DNA of 64,000 bases from Aeromicrobium flavum (lineage in GTDB: Bacteria > Actinomycetota > Actinomycetes > Propionibacteriales > Nocardioidaceae), in NCBI RefSeq assembly GCF_007992115.1, contig NZ_BJZQ01000002.1, forward strand, positions 1 to 64,000. Reading direction: 5' to 3'. The notes beneath the pieces are model-generated. The model ran no database searches. It was not told the DNA's origin and saw only the letters and a list, made by a program, of their open reading frames with translations. The position numbers were made by a program, and so were the translations under genes. Shown piece after piece: positions 8,578-19,081 of this stretch. The number at the start of each line of letters is the position of its first letter. Position 1 is the first letter of the stretch.

Positions 8578-10422
8578 TCACTCGACCGTGACGGACTTCG
8601 CCAGGTTGCGCGGCTGGTCGACGTCGTGGCCGAGCAGCTCGGCCAGCTCGCAGGCGAAGATCTGCAGCGGCACCGTGGCCACCAGCGGCTGCAGCAGCGT
8701 GGGCACCTTCGGCAGCCGGATCACGACGTCGGCGAACGGCACCACGGAGTCGTCGCCGTCCTCGACCAGGACGATCGTGTAGGCGCCGCGGGCCCGCACC
8801 TCCTGGATGTTGCTGAGGATCTTCTCCTGCAACTGGTCGCGGGCGCGGGGCGGCACGACGACGAACATCGGCAGGCCCTTCTCGACCAGCGCGATGGGAC
8901 CGTGCTTCAGCTCGCCGGCCGCGAAGCCCTCGGCGTGCACGTAGGCCAGCTCCTTGAGCTTCAGCGCGCCCTCGAGCGCCACCGGGAAGCCCACGTGGCG
9001 GCCCAGGAACAGGAACGAGCGGCGGTCGACGAGCTCGGCAGCGAGCTTGCGCACCTGGTCGCCCTCGTCGATCATCCGCTGGATGCCGGCGGGCACCTGG
9101 TGCAGCTCGTCGATGATCGAGCTGATCTCGTCGCCGTACTTCACGCCCTTGGCCTGCGCCAGGTAGAGGCCGAGCAGGTAGCAGGCCACGACCTGGGACA
9201 GGAAGCCCTTCGTGGACGCCACGGCGACCTCGGGGCCGGCGTGGGTGTAGATCACCGCGTCGGACTCGCGCGGGATGGTGGAGCCGTTGGTGTTGCAGAT
9301 CGAGAGAACCCGGGCGCGCTGCTGGCGGGCGTACCGGATGGCCATGAGCGTGTCCATGGTCTCGCCGGACTGGCTGATCGCCACCACGAGCGTGGAGCGG
9401 TCGATGATCGGGTCGCGGTAGCGGAACTCCGAGGCCAGCTCGACCTCGCAAGGGATGCGGGTCCAGTGCTCGATGGCGTACTTGGCCACGAGTCCCGCGT
9501 AGGAGGCGGTGCCGCACGCGATGACGATGATCTTGTCGATCTCGCGCAGCTCGTCGTCGGTGAGCCGCATCTCGTCGAGCTGCAGGTGGCCGTCCTGGTC
9601 GAGGCGACCGAGGAGGGTGTCGGCGACCGCCTTGGGCTGCTCCTCGATCTCCTTGGTCATGAACCACTCGTAGCCGCCCTTCTCGGCGGCGGTGACGTCC
9701 CAGTCGACCGTGTAGGCGGTGGTCTCGGCCGGGTTGCCGTGGAAGTCGGTGACGTCGATCGCGTCGGCGGTGATCGTGACGACCTGGTCCTGGCCGAGCT
9801 CGATCGCCTCGGCCGTGTAGTCGATGAACGCCGCGACGTCGGAGCCGAGGAAGTTCTCGCCCTCGCCGCGGCCCACCACGAGGGGCGAGTTGCGCCGGGC
9901 GCCGACGACCACACCGGGGTTCAGCGCGTCGGCGAAGACGAGCGTGAACGCACCCTCCAGGCGGCGGCACACCGCGCGCACGGCCTCGGACAGGTCGTCC
10001 TGCTGCTGCAGCTCACGGTGCAGCAGGTGCACCACGACCTCGGTGTCGGTCTCGGAGAGGAACTCGTACCCCGCGGCCTCGAGCTCGGCGCGCAGGACCA
10101 TGAAGTTCTCGATGATGCCGTTATGCACCACCGCGACCCGGTCGGCGGCGTCGAGGTGGGGGTGGGCGTTGGCGTCCGTGGGCGCGCCGTGGGTGGCCCA
10201 GCGGGTGTGCCCGATCCCGGTCGTGGACGCGGGCAGGGCATTGCCCTCGAGGACGGCGTCGAGGTTCGCGAGCTTGCCGGCCTTCTTGGCCCAGGCGATG
10301 CGGTCGCCGTCGACCAGACCGACGCCCGTGGAGTCGTATCCGCGGTATTCGAGTCGTCGCAGACCGCCCATCACGACATCCAGCGCCTGACGATGGCCCA
10401 CGTATCCGACGATTCCACACAT
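8578..10422 (-). CDS. glmS: Glutamine-fructose-6-phosphate aminotransferase (isomerizing)
   Basis: GlmS makes glucosamine-6-phosphate from fructose-6-phosphate and glutamine, the entry to UDP-GlcNAc and peptidoglycan. The 614-residue product starts MCGIVGYVG, which exposes the nucleophilic Cys after Met removal. This fixes the ATG at 10422 over an earlier in-frame start. The N-terminal glutaminase domain is followed by two SIS domains, with SQSGETMDTL and CNTNGSTIPRESD in the sugar-binding part. The C terminus RNLAKSVTVE is the usual one. It diverges from coaA across 54 bases. glmM, the next step, is 2.5 kb upstream. Confidence 0.97.
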   Translation of the reverse strand: MCGIVGYVGHRQALDVVMGGLRRLEYRGYDSTGVGLVDGDRIAWAKKAGKLANLDAVLEGNALPASTTGIGHTRWATHGAPTDANAHPHLDAADRVAVVHNGIIENFMVLRAELEAAGYEFLSETDTEVVVHLLHRELQQQDDLSEAVRAVCRRLEGAFTLVFADALNPGVVVGARRNSPLVVGRGEGENFLGSDVAAFIDYTAEAIELGQDQVVTITADAIDVTDFHGNPAETTAYTVDWDVTAAEKGGYEWFMTKEIEEQPKAVADTLLGRLDQDGHLQLDEMRLTDDELREIDKIIVIACGTASYAGLVAKYAIEHWTRIPCEVELASEFRYRDPIIDRSTLVVAISQSGETMDTLMAIRYARQQRARVLSICNTNGSTIPRESDAVIYTHAGPEVAVASTKGFLSQVVACYLLGLYLAQAKGVKYGDEISSIIDELHQVPAGIQRMIDEGDQVRKLAAELVDRRSFLFLGRHVGFPVALEGALKLKELAYVHAEGFAAGELKHGPIALVEKGLPMFVVVPPRARDQLQEKILSNIQEVRARGAYTIVLVEDGDDSVVPFADVVIRLPKVPTLLQPLVATVPLQIFACELAELLGHDVDQPRNLAKSVTVE

Positions 10423-10476
10423 GGGTTCAGGGTACCGACTGCTCACTCGAGTGACGCGCTGGTGACAATGGTGCGT

Positions 10477-11418
10477 ATGTCACGGGACCCCTCCCCCTAC
10501 GTGGAGCTGGAACGCTCGGCGTGGGCCGAGCTGGCGCACGACGCCGTCCAGCCGATGTCTCCCGAGGAGGTCGAGCGCGTCCGCGGCTTGGGCGAGGAGC
10601 TCGACCTCGACGAGGTGCAGCAGGTCTACGTGCCGCTGACCCAGCTGATCAGCCTGCGGGTGCGGCTGGCCGAGGCGCTGTACCGGGCGACCGAGCGGTT
10701 CCTGGGCGACCCCCAGCCCGACCGCGTGCCCTTCATCATCGGTCTGGCCGGGTCGGTCGCGGTGGGCAAGTCCACGACGGCGCGCCTGCTGCGTGACCTG
10801 CTGGCCCAGCACGACGACCACCCGAACGTCGCCCTCATCACCACCGACGGCTTCCTGCTGCCCAACGCCGAGCTCGAGCGCCGCGGCATCATGCACCGCA
10901 AGGGCTTCCCCGAGTCGTACGACCGCAAGGCGCTGCTGCGGTTCATCATGCAGGCCAAGAGCGGGGCCGAGCACATCGAGGCGCCGGTCTACGACCACCT
11001 CACCTACGACCGCACCGACGAGTCCGTCTCACTCAAGCGGCCGGACATCCTCATCGTCGAGGGCCTCAACGTGCTGGCTCCCCCACGGACGCGCGGCGAC
11101 GGCTCGCCGGGCCTGGCGATCAGCGACTTCTTCGACTTCTCGATCTACGTCGATGCCAACAGCCGCGACATCCGGCGCTGGTACATCAGCCGGTTCCTGC
11201 GCCTGCGCGAGACGGCCTTCGCCGATCCGGCCTCGTACTTCCACCGGTACAGCACCTACACGGACGCCGAGGCCCAGTCCCGCGCGGAGGAGCTGTGGGA
11301 CACGATCAACTGGCCGAACCTGCGCGAGAACGTCGCCACCACGCGCGGCCGGGCCGACCTGGTGCTGCGCAAGTCGGCCGACCACAGCGTCCAGTGGGTG
11401 CGGCTGCGCAAGCTCTGA
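10477..11418 (+). CDS. coaA: Type I pantothenate kinase
   Basis: CoaA phosphorylates pantothenate, the first step to coenzyme A. The 313-residue product has the length of the Escherichia coli enzyme. It carries Walker A GSVAVGKST at residues 92-100 and the family block VPFIIGLAGSVAVGKST, then TTDGFLLPN. A start nine bases earlier is possible. I chose 10477 because a -10-like GACAAT (10464-10469) sits seven bases before it, as expected for a leaderless message. It is transcribed away from glmS and converges on a GNAT gene 13 bases past its stop. Confidence 0.95.
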   Translation: MSRDPSPYVELERSAWAELAHDAVQPMSPEEVERVRGLGEELDLDEVQQVYVPLTQLISLRVRLAEALYRATERFLGDPQPDRVPFIIGLAGSVAVGKSTTARLLRDLLAQHDDHPNVALITTDGFLLPNAELERRGIMHRKGFPESYDRKALLRFIMQAKSGAEHIEAPVYDHLTYDRTDESVSLKRPDILIVEGLNVLAPPRTRGDGSPGLAISDFFDFSIYVDANSRDIRRWYISRFLRLRETAFADPASYFHRYSTYTDAEAQSRAEELWDTINWPNLRENVATTRGRADLVLRKSADHSVQWVRLRKL

Positions 11419-11431
11419 TCCCCCGCTCGGG

Positions 11432-12403
11432 TCAGGTGAGGTGCTTGACCCACTGGTCGGCCCAGGCGGTGGCGCGGTAGCCGAGCGCCTCGTTGACGGC
11501 GATCATGTGCTCGTTCTGGGCGTCGTTCCACGTGATGACGCGGCGGCGGCCGTCCAGCAGGTCGGCGGCCTCGAGCATCGCCCGGCGCTTGAGCGCGAGA
11601 CCCAGCCCGTGGCCTCGGTGCTCGGGCAGGACGAGCGTGTCCCACTGGTAGACCTCGGCCGACTCGTGCGGGAAGAGCAGCTGCGTGTGCCCCGCCAGCC
11701 GGCCGTCGGGCGCCACCGCCACGACGGTCTGGCCCGTTCGGCGCTGGCGGCGCCACTGGTCGACCTCGTGCAGCAGCCGGTCGGGATCCCAGTACTCGTT
11801 GTCCAGCTGGGTCTCGCCCGACGGGGCCTCCTGGTTGAGCAGGGCGCGCAGGCGGGCGTACTCCTCGCGCCACTGCGGCGGCGGCGCGGCACGCCACCCC
11901 ACCAGCCGGTATCCGTCGGCCACGTCGGCCTCGGGGAGGTCGGCCGGGAGGTCGAGCTGCCGTTGGACCAAGGTCGTGTCGGGACCGTATCCGCAGGCCA
12001 GCATGAAGTCGCGTCCTGAGGCCGTCCGGTCGTCGATCGGGCGCAGCGTCTCGGTGAGCACCTGCGCGCGCCCGTCCTCCGCCACGCGCGACTCGAGACG
12101 CTCCAGCAGCGCGCGGCCGTAACCCCGGCGGCGCAGCTCGGGGGGCACCCAGACCTCCGCGTAGGCGGTCTGGACGTTGTCGCGCTCGGGGAGCTCGGCC
12201 AGGGCCACGCCGACCACGACGTCGCCGTCGCGAGCCACCAGCGAGTCGTTGCGCAGGTACTCGTCGCCCACGAGCAGCACCTGCAGACCGTCGGCCGACC
12301 ACGGTTGGTCGATGTCGCGCTCGTTGGCCCGCCGGTAGACGTCGTGGAACTCGACGAAGCTGCCGTGGTCGGTGGGGTCGAGCGCCTCGATCGTCACTGC
12401 CAT
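11432..12403 (-). CDS. Two-domain GNAT family acetyltransferase
   Basis: The 323-residue protein holds two GNAT repeats. The first has VPPELRRRGYGRALLERL near residue 90 and the second VLPEHRGHGLGLALKRR near residue 250. This layout resembles mycothiol synthase MshD and related tandem GNATs, but the residues do not let me assign MshD. Similar proteins are common in Nocardioidaceae. The ATG at 12403 (MAVTIEALDP) is preferred over an upstream in-frame start because similarity to GNAT begins there. It converges on coaA with a 13-base gap. Confidence 0.85.
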   Translation of the reverse strand: MAVTIEALDPTDHGSFVEFHDVYRRANERDIDQPWSADGLQVLLVGDEYLRNDSLVARDGDVVVGVALAELPERDNVQTAYAEVWVPPELRRRGYGRALLERLESRVAEDGRAQVLTETLRPIDDRTASGRDFMLACGYGPDTTLVQRQLDLPADLPEADVADGYRLVGWRAAPPPQWREEYARLRALLNQEAPSGETQLDNEYWDPDRLLHEVDQWRRQRRTGQTVVAVAPDGRLAGHTQLLFPHESAEVYQWDTLVLPEHRGHGLGLALKRRAMLEAADLLDGRRRVITWNDAQNEHMIAVNEALGYRATAWADQWVKHLT

Positions 12404-12441
12404 GGGGGCAGTCTCGCACCGATGCGGCCCCGGGCGGGAGG

Positions 12442-12900
12442 TCAGATCTCGCGGGTGAGGAACACGCTGTGCGGGTCGAGGACGTAGTCGGCGAACGGTT
12501 CGCACGGCACGAACCCGTGCCGCAGGTACAGGCGGCGGGCGGGCGCGAAGTACGACTCGGTGCCCGTCTCGAGGCTCAGCCGGCCGAAGCCGCGCGCGCG
12601 AGCGACGCCGAGCAGGTGCCCGAGCACCGCCGTGGCGACACCGCGCCCGCGAGCAGCGGACGTGGTGCGCATGGACTTGACCTCACCGTGACCGTCGCCG
12701 AGATCCTTCAGCGCACCGCACCCGAGCAGCCGGCCGTCCTCGCGAGCGCTCCAGAACTCGATGGCGGGATCGCGCAGCGCGTCGAGGTCGAGCGCATGGA
12801 CGCTCTCGGCCGGGCTCGTCGCGAACATATCGGAGAGGTGCTCGGCCAGCAGCGCCCGGACGTCGTCGCGGTCGAGCCTGCCGGGCTCGAAGTCCACCAC
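12442..12900 (-). CDS. GNAT family N-acetyltransferase
   Basis: This single GNAT domain of 152 residues has the acetyl-CoA loop SAARGRGVATAVLGHLL. A FARRLYLRHGF-like C-terminal segment (APARRLYLRHGF) leads into a short DPHSVFLTREI tail. Relatives act on small amines or protein lysines; the acceptor cannot be inferred. The GTG start lies 3 bases after the glmM stop, so it is probably co-translated with glmM. It is separate from the tandem GNAT gene that follows 39 bases downstream. Confidence 0.85.
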   Translation of the reverse strand: MVDFEPGRLDRDDVRALLAEHLSDMFATSPAESVHALDLDALRDPAIEFWSAREDGRLLGCGALKDLGDGHGEVKSMRTTSAARGRGVATAVLGHLLGVARARGFGRLSLETGTESYFAPARRLYLRHGFVPCEPFADYVLDPHSVFLTREI

Positions 12901-12903
12901 CGG

Positions 12904-14250
12904 TCAGAGGGCGAGCGACGTGCGGACGACGCCGGCCAGGTGATCGGCGATCTCCTGGGCCTGGTCGGCCGTCGGCGCCTCGACCATGACGCGGACGAGC
13001 GGCTCGGTGCCGGACGGGCGCAGCAGCACGCGACCGGTGTCGCCGAGCTTGGCCTCGGCGGCCGCCACCTCGGCCAGGACGGTCTCGTGGTGCTTCGCGC
13101 CGTCGCGGTCGACGCCGCCGACGTTGACGAGCACCTGCGGGAGGCGCTCCATGACGGCGGCGAGCTCGGCCATGGTGCGGCCCGAGGATGCCATCTCGGC
13201 CGCGAGGTGCAGCGCGGTCAGCGTGCCGTCGCCGGTGGTGGCGTGCCGGCTCATGATGACGTGTCCCGACTGCTCGCCACCGAGCATGTGGCCGCCGTTG
13301 CGCATGGCCTCCAGCACGTAGCGGTCGCCGACGGAGGTGTGCACGACGGTGATGCCGGCAGCCTCCATCGCGTGCGTGAAGCCGAGATTGCTCATGACGG
13401 TGGCTACCACGGTGTCGTTGTCCAGCAGTCCCTCGCGCTTGCCGCGCAGGGCCAGGATGGCGAGGATCTGGTCGCCGTCGACGACCTCGCCGAACTGGTC
13501 GACCGCGAGGCACCGGTCGGCGTCGCCGTCGAAGGCGAAGCCCACGTCGGCCCCGCGCTCGACGACGACGCGGCGGAGGTCGTCGAGGTGCGTGGACCCG
13601 CAGTTCTCGTTGATGTTGAGGCCGTCGGGATCGGCGTGGATCGTGATCACGTCGGCACCGGCGCGGATGAACGCGTCGGGGGCGGCCTCGTGCGTGGCGC
13701 CGTTGGCGCAGTCCAGGACCACGCGCAGGCCGTCGAGCCGGTTGGGCAGCGTGTCGAGGAGGTGCCGGACGTAGGCGCCGAGGCCGGCGTGGCTGTCGCC
13801 GACGCGACCGACGCCCGCACCGGTCGGGCGGTCCCACGGCTCCTGGAGGCGCTGCTCGATCGCAGCCTCGATCTCGTCGTCGAGCTTGACGCCGCCGCGC
13901 GCCAGGAACTTGATGCCGTTGTCGGGCATCGGGTTGTGGCTGGCGGAGATCATCACGCCCATGTCGGCCTCGAGGAAGGCCGTCAGGTACGCCGCGCCGG
14001 GCGTGGGCACCACGCCGAGGCGGTGCACGTCGACCCCCGCAGACGCCAGACCCGCGACCACCGCGGCTTCGAGGAACTCCCCCGAAGCGCGGGTGTCGCG
14101 GGCGACGACTGCCGTGGGTCGCTGGTCGGCGAAGGCACCGGCCTCGCCCAGCACGTGGGCGGCGGCCACGGAGAGGTCGACGGCGAGCTCCGCGGTCAGG
14201 TCCCGATTGGCCAGACCGCGAACGCCGTCGGTGCCGAAGATCCGACCCAT
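12904..14250 (-). CDS. glmM: Phosphoglucosamine mutase
   Basis: GlmM converts glucosamine-6-phosphate to glucosamine-1-phosphate for UDP-GlcNAc. The 448-residue product starts [15 protein letters not shown], the standard opening. It has the phosphoserine loop [11 protein letters not shown] (Ser104), the metal loop FDGDADRC, the sugar loop GGEQSGH and the phosphate loop [11 protein letters not shown]. It follows rpsI by 13 bases, which is the usual rplM-rpsI-glmM order in actinobacteria. Confidence 0.97.
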   Translation of the reverse strand: MGRIFGTDGVRGLANRDLTAELAVDLSVAAAHVLGEAGAFADQRPTAVVARDTRASGEFLEAAVVAGLASAGVDVHRLGVVPTPGAAYLTAFLEADMGVMISASHNPMPDNGIKFLARGGVKLDDEIEAAIEQRLQEPWDRPTGAGVGRVGDSHAGLGAYVRHLLDTLPNRLDGLRVVLDCANGATHEAAPDAFIRAGADVITIHADPDGLNINENCGSTHLDDLRRVVVERGADVGFAFDGDADRCLAVDQFGEVVDGDQILAILALRGKREGLLDNDTVVATVMSNLGFTHAMEAAGITVVHTSVGDRYVLEAMRNGGHMLGGEQSGHVIMSRHATTGDGTLTALHLAAEMASSGRTMAELAAVMERLPQVLVNVGGVDRDGAKHHETVLAEVAAAEAKLGDTGRVLLRPSGTEPLVRVMVEAPTADQAQEIADHLAGVVRTSLAL

Positions 14251-14263
14251 GCGCGCCGGCAGA

Positions 14264-14761
14264 TCAGCGCTTGCTGTACTGCGGCGCCTTGCGGGCCTTC
14301 TTCAGACCAGCCTTCTTGCGCTCCTTGATGCGCGAGTCGCGCGTCAACAGGCCGGCCTTCTTCAGGGTCGGACGGTTGACCTCGACGTCGATCGCGTTGA
14401 GGGAGCGGGCCACGCCGAGGCGCAGCGCGCCGGCCTGGCCGGTCATGCCGCCGCCGCTGACGCGAGCGATCACGTCGAAGGAGTCGAGCAGGCCCGTGGC
14501 CGCCAGCGCCTCCTTGGCGATCTGCTGGTGCAGCTTGTTCGGCAGGTGCTCCTCGAGCGGCTTGCCGTTGACGGTCCAGACGCCGGTGCCGGGGACGATG
14601 CGCACACGCGCAACAGCCTCCTTGCGGCGACCGGTGGCGGAACCGGGGGCGATGATCGACTTGATCTCGCCCTGCGCTGCGGCGCCGGAGGACTCCGACG
14701 TGTAGGCGACACCCTCCGCGTTGGGGGTGAACTCGGCCTCTTCGGTGGTGGTCTCAGCCAC
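14264..14761 (-). CDS. rpsI: 30S ribosomal protein S9
   Basis: S9 lies in the head of the 30S subunit and its C-terminal tail reaches the P site. The 165-residue product has an N-terminal Glu/Ala-rich extension of about 35 residues, common in actinobacteria. The S9 domain follows ([15 protein letters not shown]) and ends with [11 protein letters not shown]. The C-terminal Lys-Arg end is intact. It follows rplM by 18 bases in the same transcript. Confidence 0.98.
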   Translation of the reverse strand: MAETTTEEAEFTPNAEGVAYTSESSGAAAQGEIKSIIAPGSATGRRKEAVARVRIVPGTGVWTVNGKPLEEHLPNKLHQQIAKEALAATGLLDSFDVIARVSGGGMTGQAGALRLGVARSLNAIDVEVNRPTLKKAGLLTRDSRIKERKKAGLKKARKAPQYSKR

Positions 14762-14779
14762 GATGAACCTACTCTTCGC

Positions 14780-15223
14780 TTACTGGGAGATCTGCGTGAT
14801 CTCGAACGGCTGGGGCTTCTGGGCGGCGTGCGGGTGATCCGGGCCGGTGTAGACCTTCAGCTTGGTGATGAGCTGACGGCCGAGGCGGTTCTTGGGCAGC
14901 ATGCCGCGGACCGACTTCTCGATGGCCTTGCGGGCATCCTTCTCGAGCAGGTCGCCGTAGGCGATCTGCTTGAGTCCACCGGGGTAACCGCTGTGGCGGT
15001 AGACCGGCTTGTCGGTGCGCTTGTTGCCGGACAGGGCGACCTTCTCCGCGTTGACGATGATGACGAAGTCGCCACCGTCCACATGGGGCGCGAACGTCGG
15101 CTTGTGCTTGCCGCGCAGCAGGGTCGCCGCGACGACGGAGAGGCGGCCGAGGACGACGTCCTGGGCATCGATGACGTGCCACTGACGGGTGATGTCAGCA
15201 GGCTTCGGGCTGTACGTACGCAC
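14780..15223 (-). CDS. rplM: 50S ribosomal protein L13
   Basis: L13 is an early-assembly protein of the large subunit. I chose the GTG at 15223 ([19 protein letters not shown]), which gives 147 residues, the normal actinobacterial length, and has GAGAAGG as a ribosome-binding site just upstream. A longer in-frame reading exists but would add non-conserved residues. It leads the rplM-rpsI-glmM-GNAT transcript from the promoter at 15318-15347. Confidence 0.97.
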   Translation of the reverse strand: MRTYSPKPADITRQWHVIDAQDVVLGRLSVVAATLLRGKHKPTFAPHVDGGDFVIIVNAEKVALSGNKRTDKPVYRHSGYPGGLKQIAYGDLLEKDARKAIEKSVRGMLPKNRLGRQLITKLKVYTGPDHPHAAQKPQPFEITQISQ

Positions 15224-15317
15224 GGCGTGACCTTCTCGTTGAAAATCGAAAACTGTGTGATCGGGAATCTCGCGTCGCAAAGGCGCGGATGACCGCGTCG
15301 CAACACAACGACTATTC

Positions 15318-15347
15318 AGATTACCCGGCCACCCCCGTGAAGGTCAA
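15318..15347 (-). promoter_or_regulatory. Candidate promoter of rplM-rpsI-glmM
   Basis: On the minus strand TTGACC (15347-15342) and TAATCT (15323-15318) are 18 bases apart, close to the housekeeping sigma consensus. Transcription would begin about 90 bases before rplM. The rest of the 239-base gap to gltA also holds the gltA upstream region, with a TAAGTT (15399-15404) that may be its -10. Confidence 0.6.
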
Positions 15348-15462
15348 AACGGGTCTCGCGAACGTGACCCTCCTCTCGCGCCGCGGGCGAGGGGACACTA
15401 AGTTGGAGTGGGTCGCTCACCCCCGCGACCGTTACTTCTCTGACGTCACAGGAGACCCGATC

Positions 15463-16758
<1,296 letters not shown>

Positions 16759-16775
16759 GCTGACGCAGCATCGGC

Positions 16776-16809
16776 GAAGGCCGCGAGCCCCTCGGGGTTC
16801 GCGGCCTTC
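16776..16809 (+). terminator. Terminator of gltA
   Basis: The 11-base arms GAAGGCCGCGA and TCGCGGCCTTC are perfectly complementary around a 12-base loop, 18 bases past the gltA stop. Confidence 0.8.
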
Positions 16810-16864
16810 GTGGTTCCTGCGGGCGGGTGCCGCCGGCCGGGCCGCGTCCGTCGCCCCCGGCGCA

Positions 16865-16923
16865 ACTTTTGGAACTCGTTTCCCCTCGCGAGTGCGATTT
16901 CACGTGAAACGAGTTCCAAAAGT
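16865..16923. repeat. Intergenic palindromic element, copy 2
   Basis: The perfect 18-base arms ACTTTTGGAACTCGTTTC and its complement flank a 23-base loop that contains CACGTG. The outer 11 bases are identical to copy 1 at 4000-4060, while the inner parts differ, as if the arms drift together. This copy follows the gltA terminator. Confidence 0.75.
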
Positions 16924-16946
16924 GGGGAGGGGGCCGGGACGGCGAA

Positions 16947-16975
16947 GCCCGCCACCCTCTCGCTGAGTGGCGGGC
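16947..16975. terminator. Hairpin sharing its arm with the tsaD terminator
   Basis: The 9-base arms GCCCGCCAC (16947-16955) and GTGGCGGGC (16967-16975) flank an 11-base loop. The arm shares CCCGCCAC with the hairpin at 1-23. It may be a second terminator behind gltA or a remnant of a repeated element. Confidence 0.4.
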
Positions 16976-17111
16976 CTCTTCCCCAAGTGTGGGTCAGAGA
17001 CCAACTGCGGAGAACGTCGAGTCCTCGTCTGCCACCGGCACGAGCCGGCGTCGGAGCACCGCCGGCGTCTCACCGAACGCCCCGGTCCGTCGCGGCACCT
17101 AGGATGCCCGA

Positions 17112-18074
17112 GTGAGCATCCGTGGCTACTCCCCCGCCGAGCCGTCCGGGCCCGGCGCGACGAACGCCCTCGCCCGCGGGTTCGGGGTGCTCGGGGACGA
17201 GTGGACCCTCTTCCTATTGCGGTTCGCGCTGCTGGGCTGCCGGCGGTACACCGAGTTCTCCACCCGCATGCCGATCTCGCACGCCGTCCTCAGCGGCCGC
17301 CTCGACGTCCTGGTCCGGGCCGGGTTGATGGCCCGTCACGAGTACCAGCAGCGCCCGCCGCGGGCCGAGTACGTGCTCACCGACTCCGGGCGCGCCACGT
17401 GGCCGATCCTCGCCGCGATCTGGGGATGGGAGCGCGCGTGGGTGGACGAGCACTCCTACGAGACGCCGCCCATGCGCCACATCACGTGCGGTGAGGAGAT
17501 CACCCCGGTCCTGGCCTGCCGCGCGTGCCACCAGCCGGTGTCCGTGCAGGACCTCGACACCGAGTGGGGTCCGTCCGGCGGATGGCGCAGCTCGGTGCCC
17601 GAGACCACGACGCGCCGCCGCTCCTCCACCCGCGGCGCCGCCGTGGGCCACACCTTCTACCCCGACACGATGGCCATCTTCGGCAACCGCTGGTCGTGGG
17701 CGCTGATGGGCGCCGCCCTGCTGGGCGTGCGCCGCTTCAGCGAGTTCGAGGCGGCCCTCGGCCTGCCCCCGTCGCTGCTGTCGGGCCGGCTCAGCACCCT
17801 GCGCGAGCACGGCATCCTCGAGCAGGTCACGGGCGACTCCACCACCGAGCGCTCCGAGTACCGGCTCACGGAGAAGGGCCTGGCGTTCTTCCCCGTCATC
17901 GCGATGACGATCGGCTGGGCCGAGCGGTGGTTCGACACCGGCGAGGGGCCTGCGCTCATCCAGACCCACCGGGCCTGCGGCGAACGCTTCGTCGGCGAAC
18001 TCACGTGCGACCGGTGCGGCGAGCCGCTGCGCGGCACCAGCATCGACCTGGCCGAGCTCGACCCGACCAGTTGA
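17112..18074 (+). CDS. Tandem HxlR-family transcription regulator with paired Cys motifs
   Basis: HxlR proteins are winged-helix regulators that often sense aldehydes or redox state and normally act as dimers of about 110 residues. This 320-residue product joins two such units, at about residues 20-115 and 180-275. The units keep the family order LGDEWTLFLLR and FGNRWSWALMG. Each unit is followed by the same spacing C-x9-C-x2-C: Cys126, 136, 139 and Cys289, 299, 302. These could bind zinc or respond to oxidation. The GTG start has TAGGAT six bases before it, which suggests a leaderless message. Target genes are unknown. It is probably an internal duplication with fusion. Confidence 0.88.
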   Translation: MSIRGYSPAEPSGPGATNALARGFGVLGDEWTLFLLRFALLGCRRYTEFSTRMPISHAVLSGRLDVLVRAGLMARHEYQQRPPRAEYVLTDSGRATWPILAAIWGWERAWVDEHSYETPPMRHITCGEEITPVLACRACHQPVSVQDLDTEWGPSGGWRSSVPETTTRRRSSTRGAAVGHTFYPDTMAIFGNRWSWALMGAALLGVRRFSEFEAALGLPPSLLSGRLSTLREHGILEQVTGDSTTERSEYRLTEKGLAFFPVIAMTIGWAERWFDTGEGPALIQTHRACGERFVGELTCDRCGEPLRGTSIDLAELDPTS

Positions 18075-18077
18075 CGC

Positions 18078-18230
18078 TCAGCGCGTCAGCGTGAAGGAGT
18101 CCAGGGTGGAGCCGACCCTCGCGGCCGGCGTCGCACCCCGCCCGCGGTGCCCGACCAACGCCCGCACGCTCAGCGTCGTCGGCGTCACGGTCACCACCTG
18201 GTAGGTCGACGTTCGGTACGCCGCCTTCAT
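18078..18230 (-). pseudogene. Possible C-terminal gene fragment
   Basis: A 50-codon reading from an ATG at 18230 gives a Thr/Val-rich beta-like peptide. It contains YRTSTYQVVTVTPTTLSV and ends LDSFTLTR. This pattern resembles the end of a secreted phosphoesterase-type protein. No N-terminal part is found upstream before truA, and the frame continues through non-conserved sequence, so it may be a remnant. It is also compatible with chance. Confidence 0.3.
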
Positions 18231-18292
18231 CCGGGTGGCTCCCACGCGACGTCGCCCACGCGCCCCCTCACGGCCCCAGTACCGTGGGAGGC

Positions 18293-19081
18293 GTGCGCAT
18301 GCGGATCGATCTGGCCTACGACGGGACCGAGTTCAGGGGCTGGGCGACCCAGCCGGGGCTCCGCACCGTGCAGGGAGAGCTGGAGACCGCCCTCGGCACG
18401 ATCCTGCGGCTGCCCGAGCCGCCCCGGCTGACCGTCGCCGGCCGCACCGACGCCGGCGTCCACGCCCGCGCCCAGGTGGCCCACGTCGACGTCGACAGCC
18501 ACCCGGGCGTCCTCGAGCGCCGGCTGCGACGCATCGTCCCGGGCGACATCCGGATCCTGCGGGTCACCGAGGCCCCCGAGCACTTCGACGCGCGGTTCGG
18601 CGCGATCGAGCGCCGCTACGTCTACCGGATGACGGACCACCCCGCCGGTCCCGACCCGATGCAGCGCCGCATGGTGGCCGCGATCTCGCGTCCGCTCGAC
18701 GTCGACCTGATGAACGAGGCGGCCCAGCACCTGCTCGGCGAGCACGACTTCGCCGCCTTCTGCAAGCAGCGCGAGGGTGCCACGACGATCCGCCACCTGA
18801 TCGCCCTGCGCACGGTCCGCGGTGGCGAGACGATCGCCACCACCGTGCGCGCCGACGCGTTCTGCCACTCGATGGTCCGGTCGTTGATGGGCTGCCTCGT
18901 CGCCGTCGGCGAGCGTCGGTACGAGCCGCAGTTCGCGGCGGAGATCCTCGCCGGCGAGGTCCGCGACCCCCGGGTGAAGGTCATGCCGGCCCACGGACTG
19001 GTGCTCGAGGAGGTCGTCTACCCCGCGGACGACCAGCTGGCCGCCCGGGTCGAGCAGGCCCGCCGTCGCCGGGACGAGTGA
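18293..19081 (+). CDS. truA: tRNA pseudouridine(38-40) synthase TruA
   Basis: TruA makes pseudouridine at positions 38-40 of the tRNA anticodon stem. The 262-residue product carries the catalytic GRTDAGVHA with Asp53 and a late FCHSMVRSLMG block. The GTG at 18293 is preceded by TACCGT (18280-18285) at seven bases, a leaderless arrangement. An ATG two codons later is the alternative. truA usually follows rplQ in actinobacteria. Here rplQ is 40 kb away, with the catabolic island between. The stop overlaps the next gene by one base (TGATG). Confidence 0.95.
   Translation: MRMRIDLAYDGTEFRGWATQPGLRTVQGELETALGTILRLPEPPRLTVAGRTDAGVHARAQVAHVDVDSHPGVLERRLRRIVPGDIRILRVTEAPEHFDARFGAIERRYVYRMTDHPAGPDPMQRRMVAAISRPLDVDLMNEAAQHLLGEHDFAAFCKQREGATTIRHLIALRTVRGGETIATTVRADAFCHSMVRSLMGCLVAVGERRYEPQFAAEILAGEVRDPRVKVMPAHGLVLEEVVYPADDQLAARVEQARRRRDE

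Larger units (their letters stand above)
16810..17111. other. Non-coding gap between gltA and the HxlR regulator
   Basis: This stretch has no supportable gene. It contains copy 2 of the ACTTTTGGAAC palindrome (16865-16923), a hairpin with 9-base arms GCCCGCCAC/GTGGCGGGC (16947-16975) whose arm matches the tsaD terminator, and TAGGAT (17100-17105), a likely -10 for the next gene. I see nothing else. Confidence 0.7.

Noticed and set aside
6286-10467. Long plus-strand open frame upstream of coaA
   Set aside because: It is the complement of alr, nnr and glmS. Only the last 314 codons (coaA) show a protein family.
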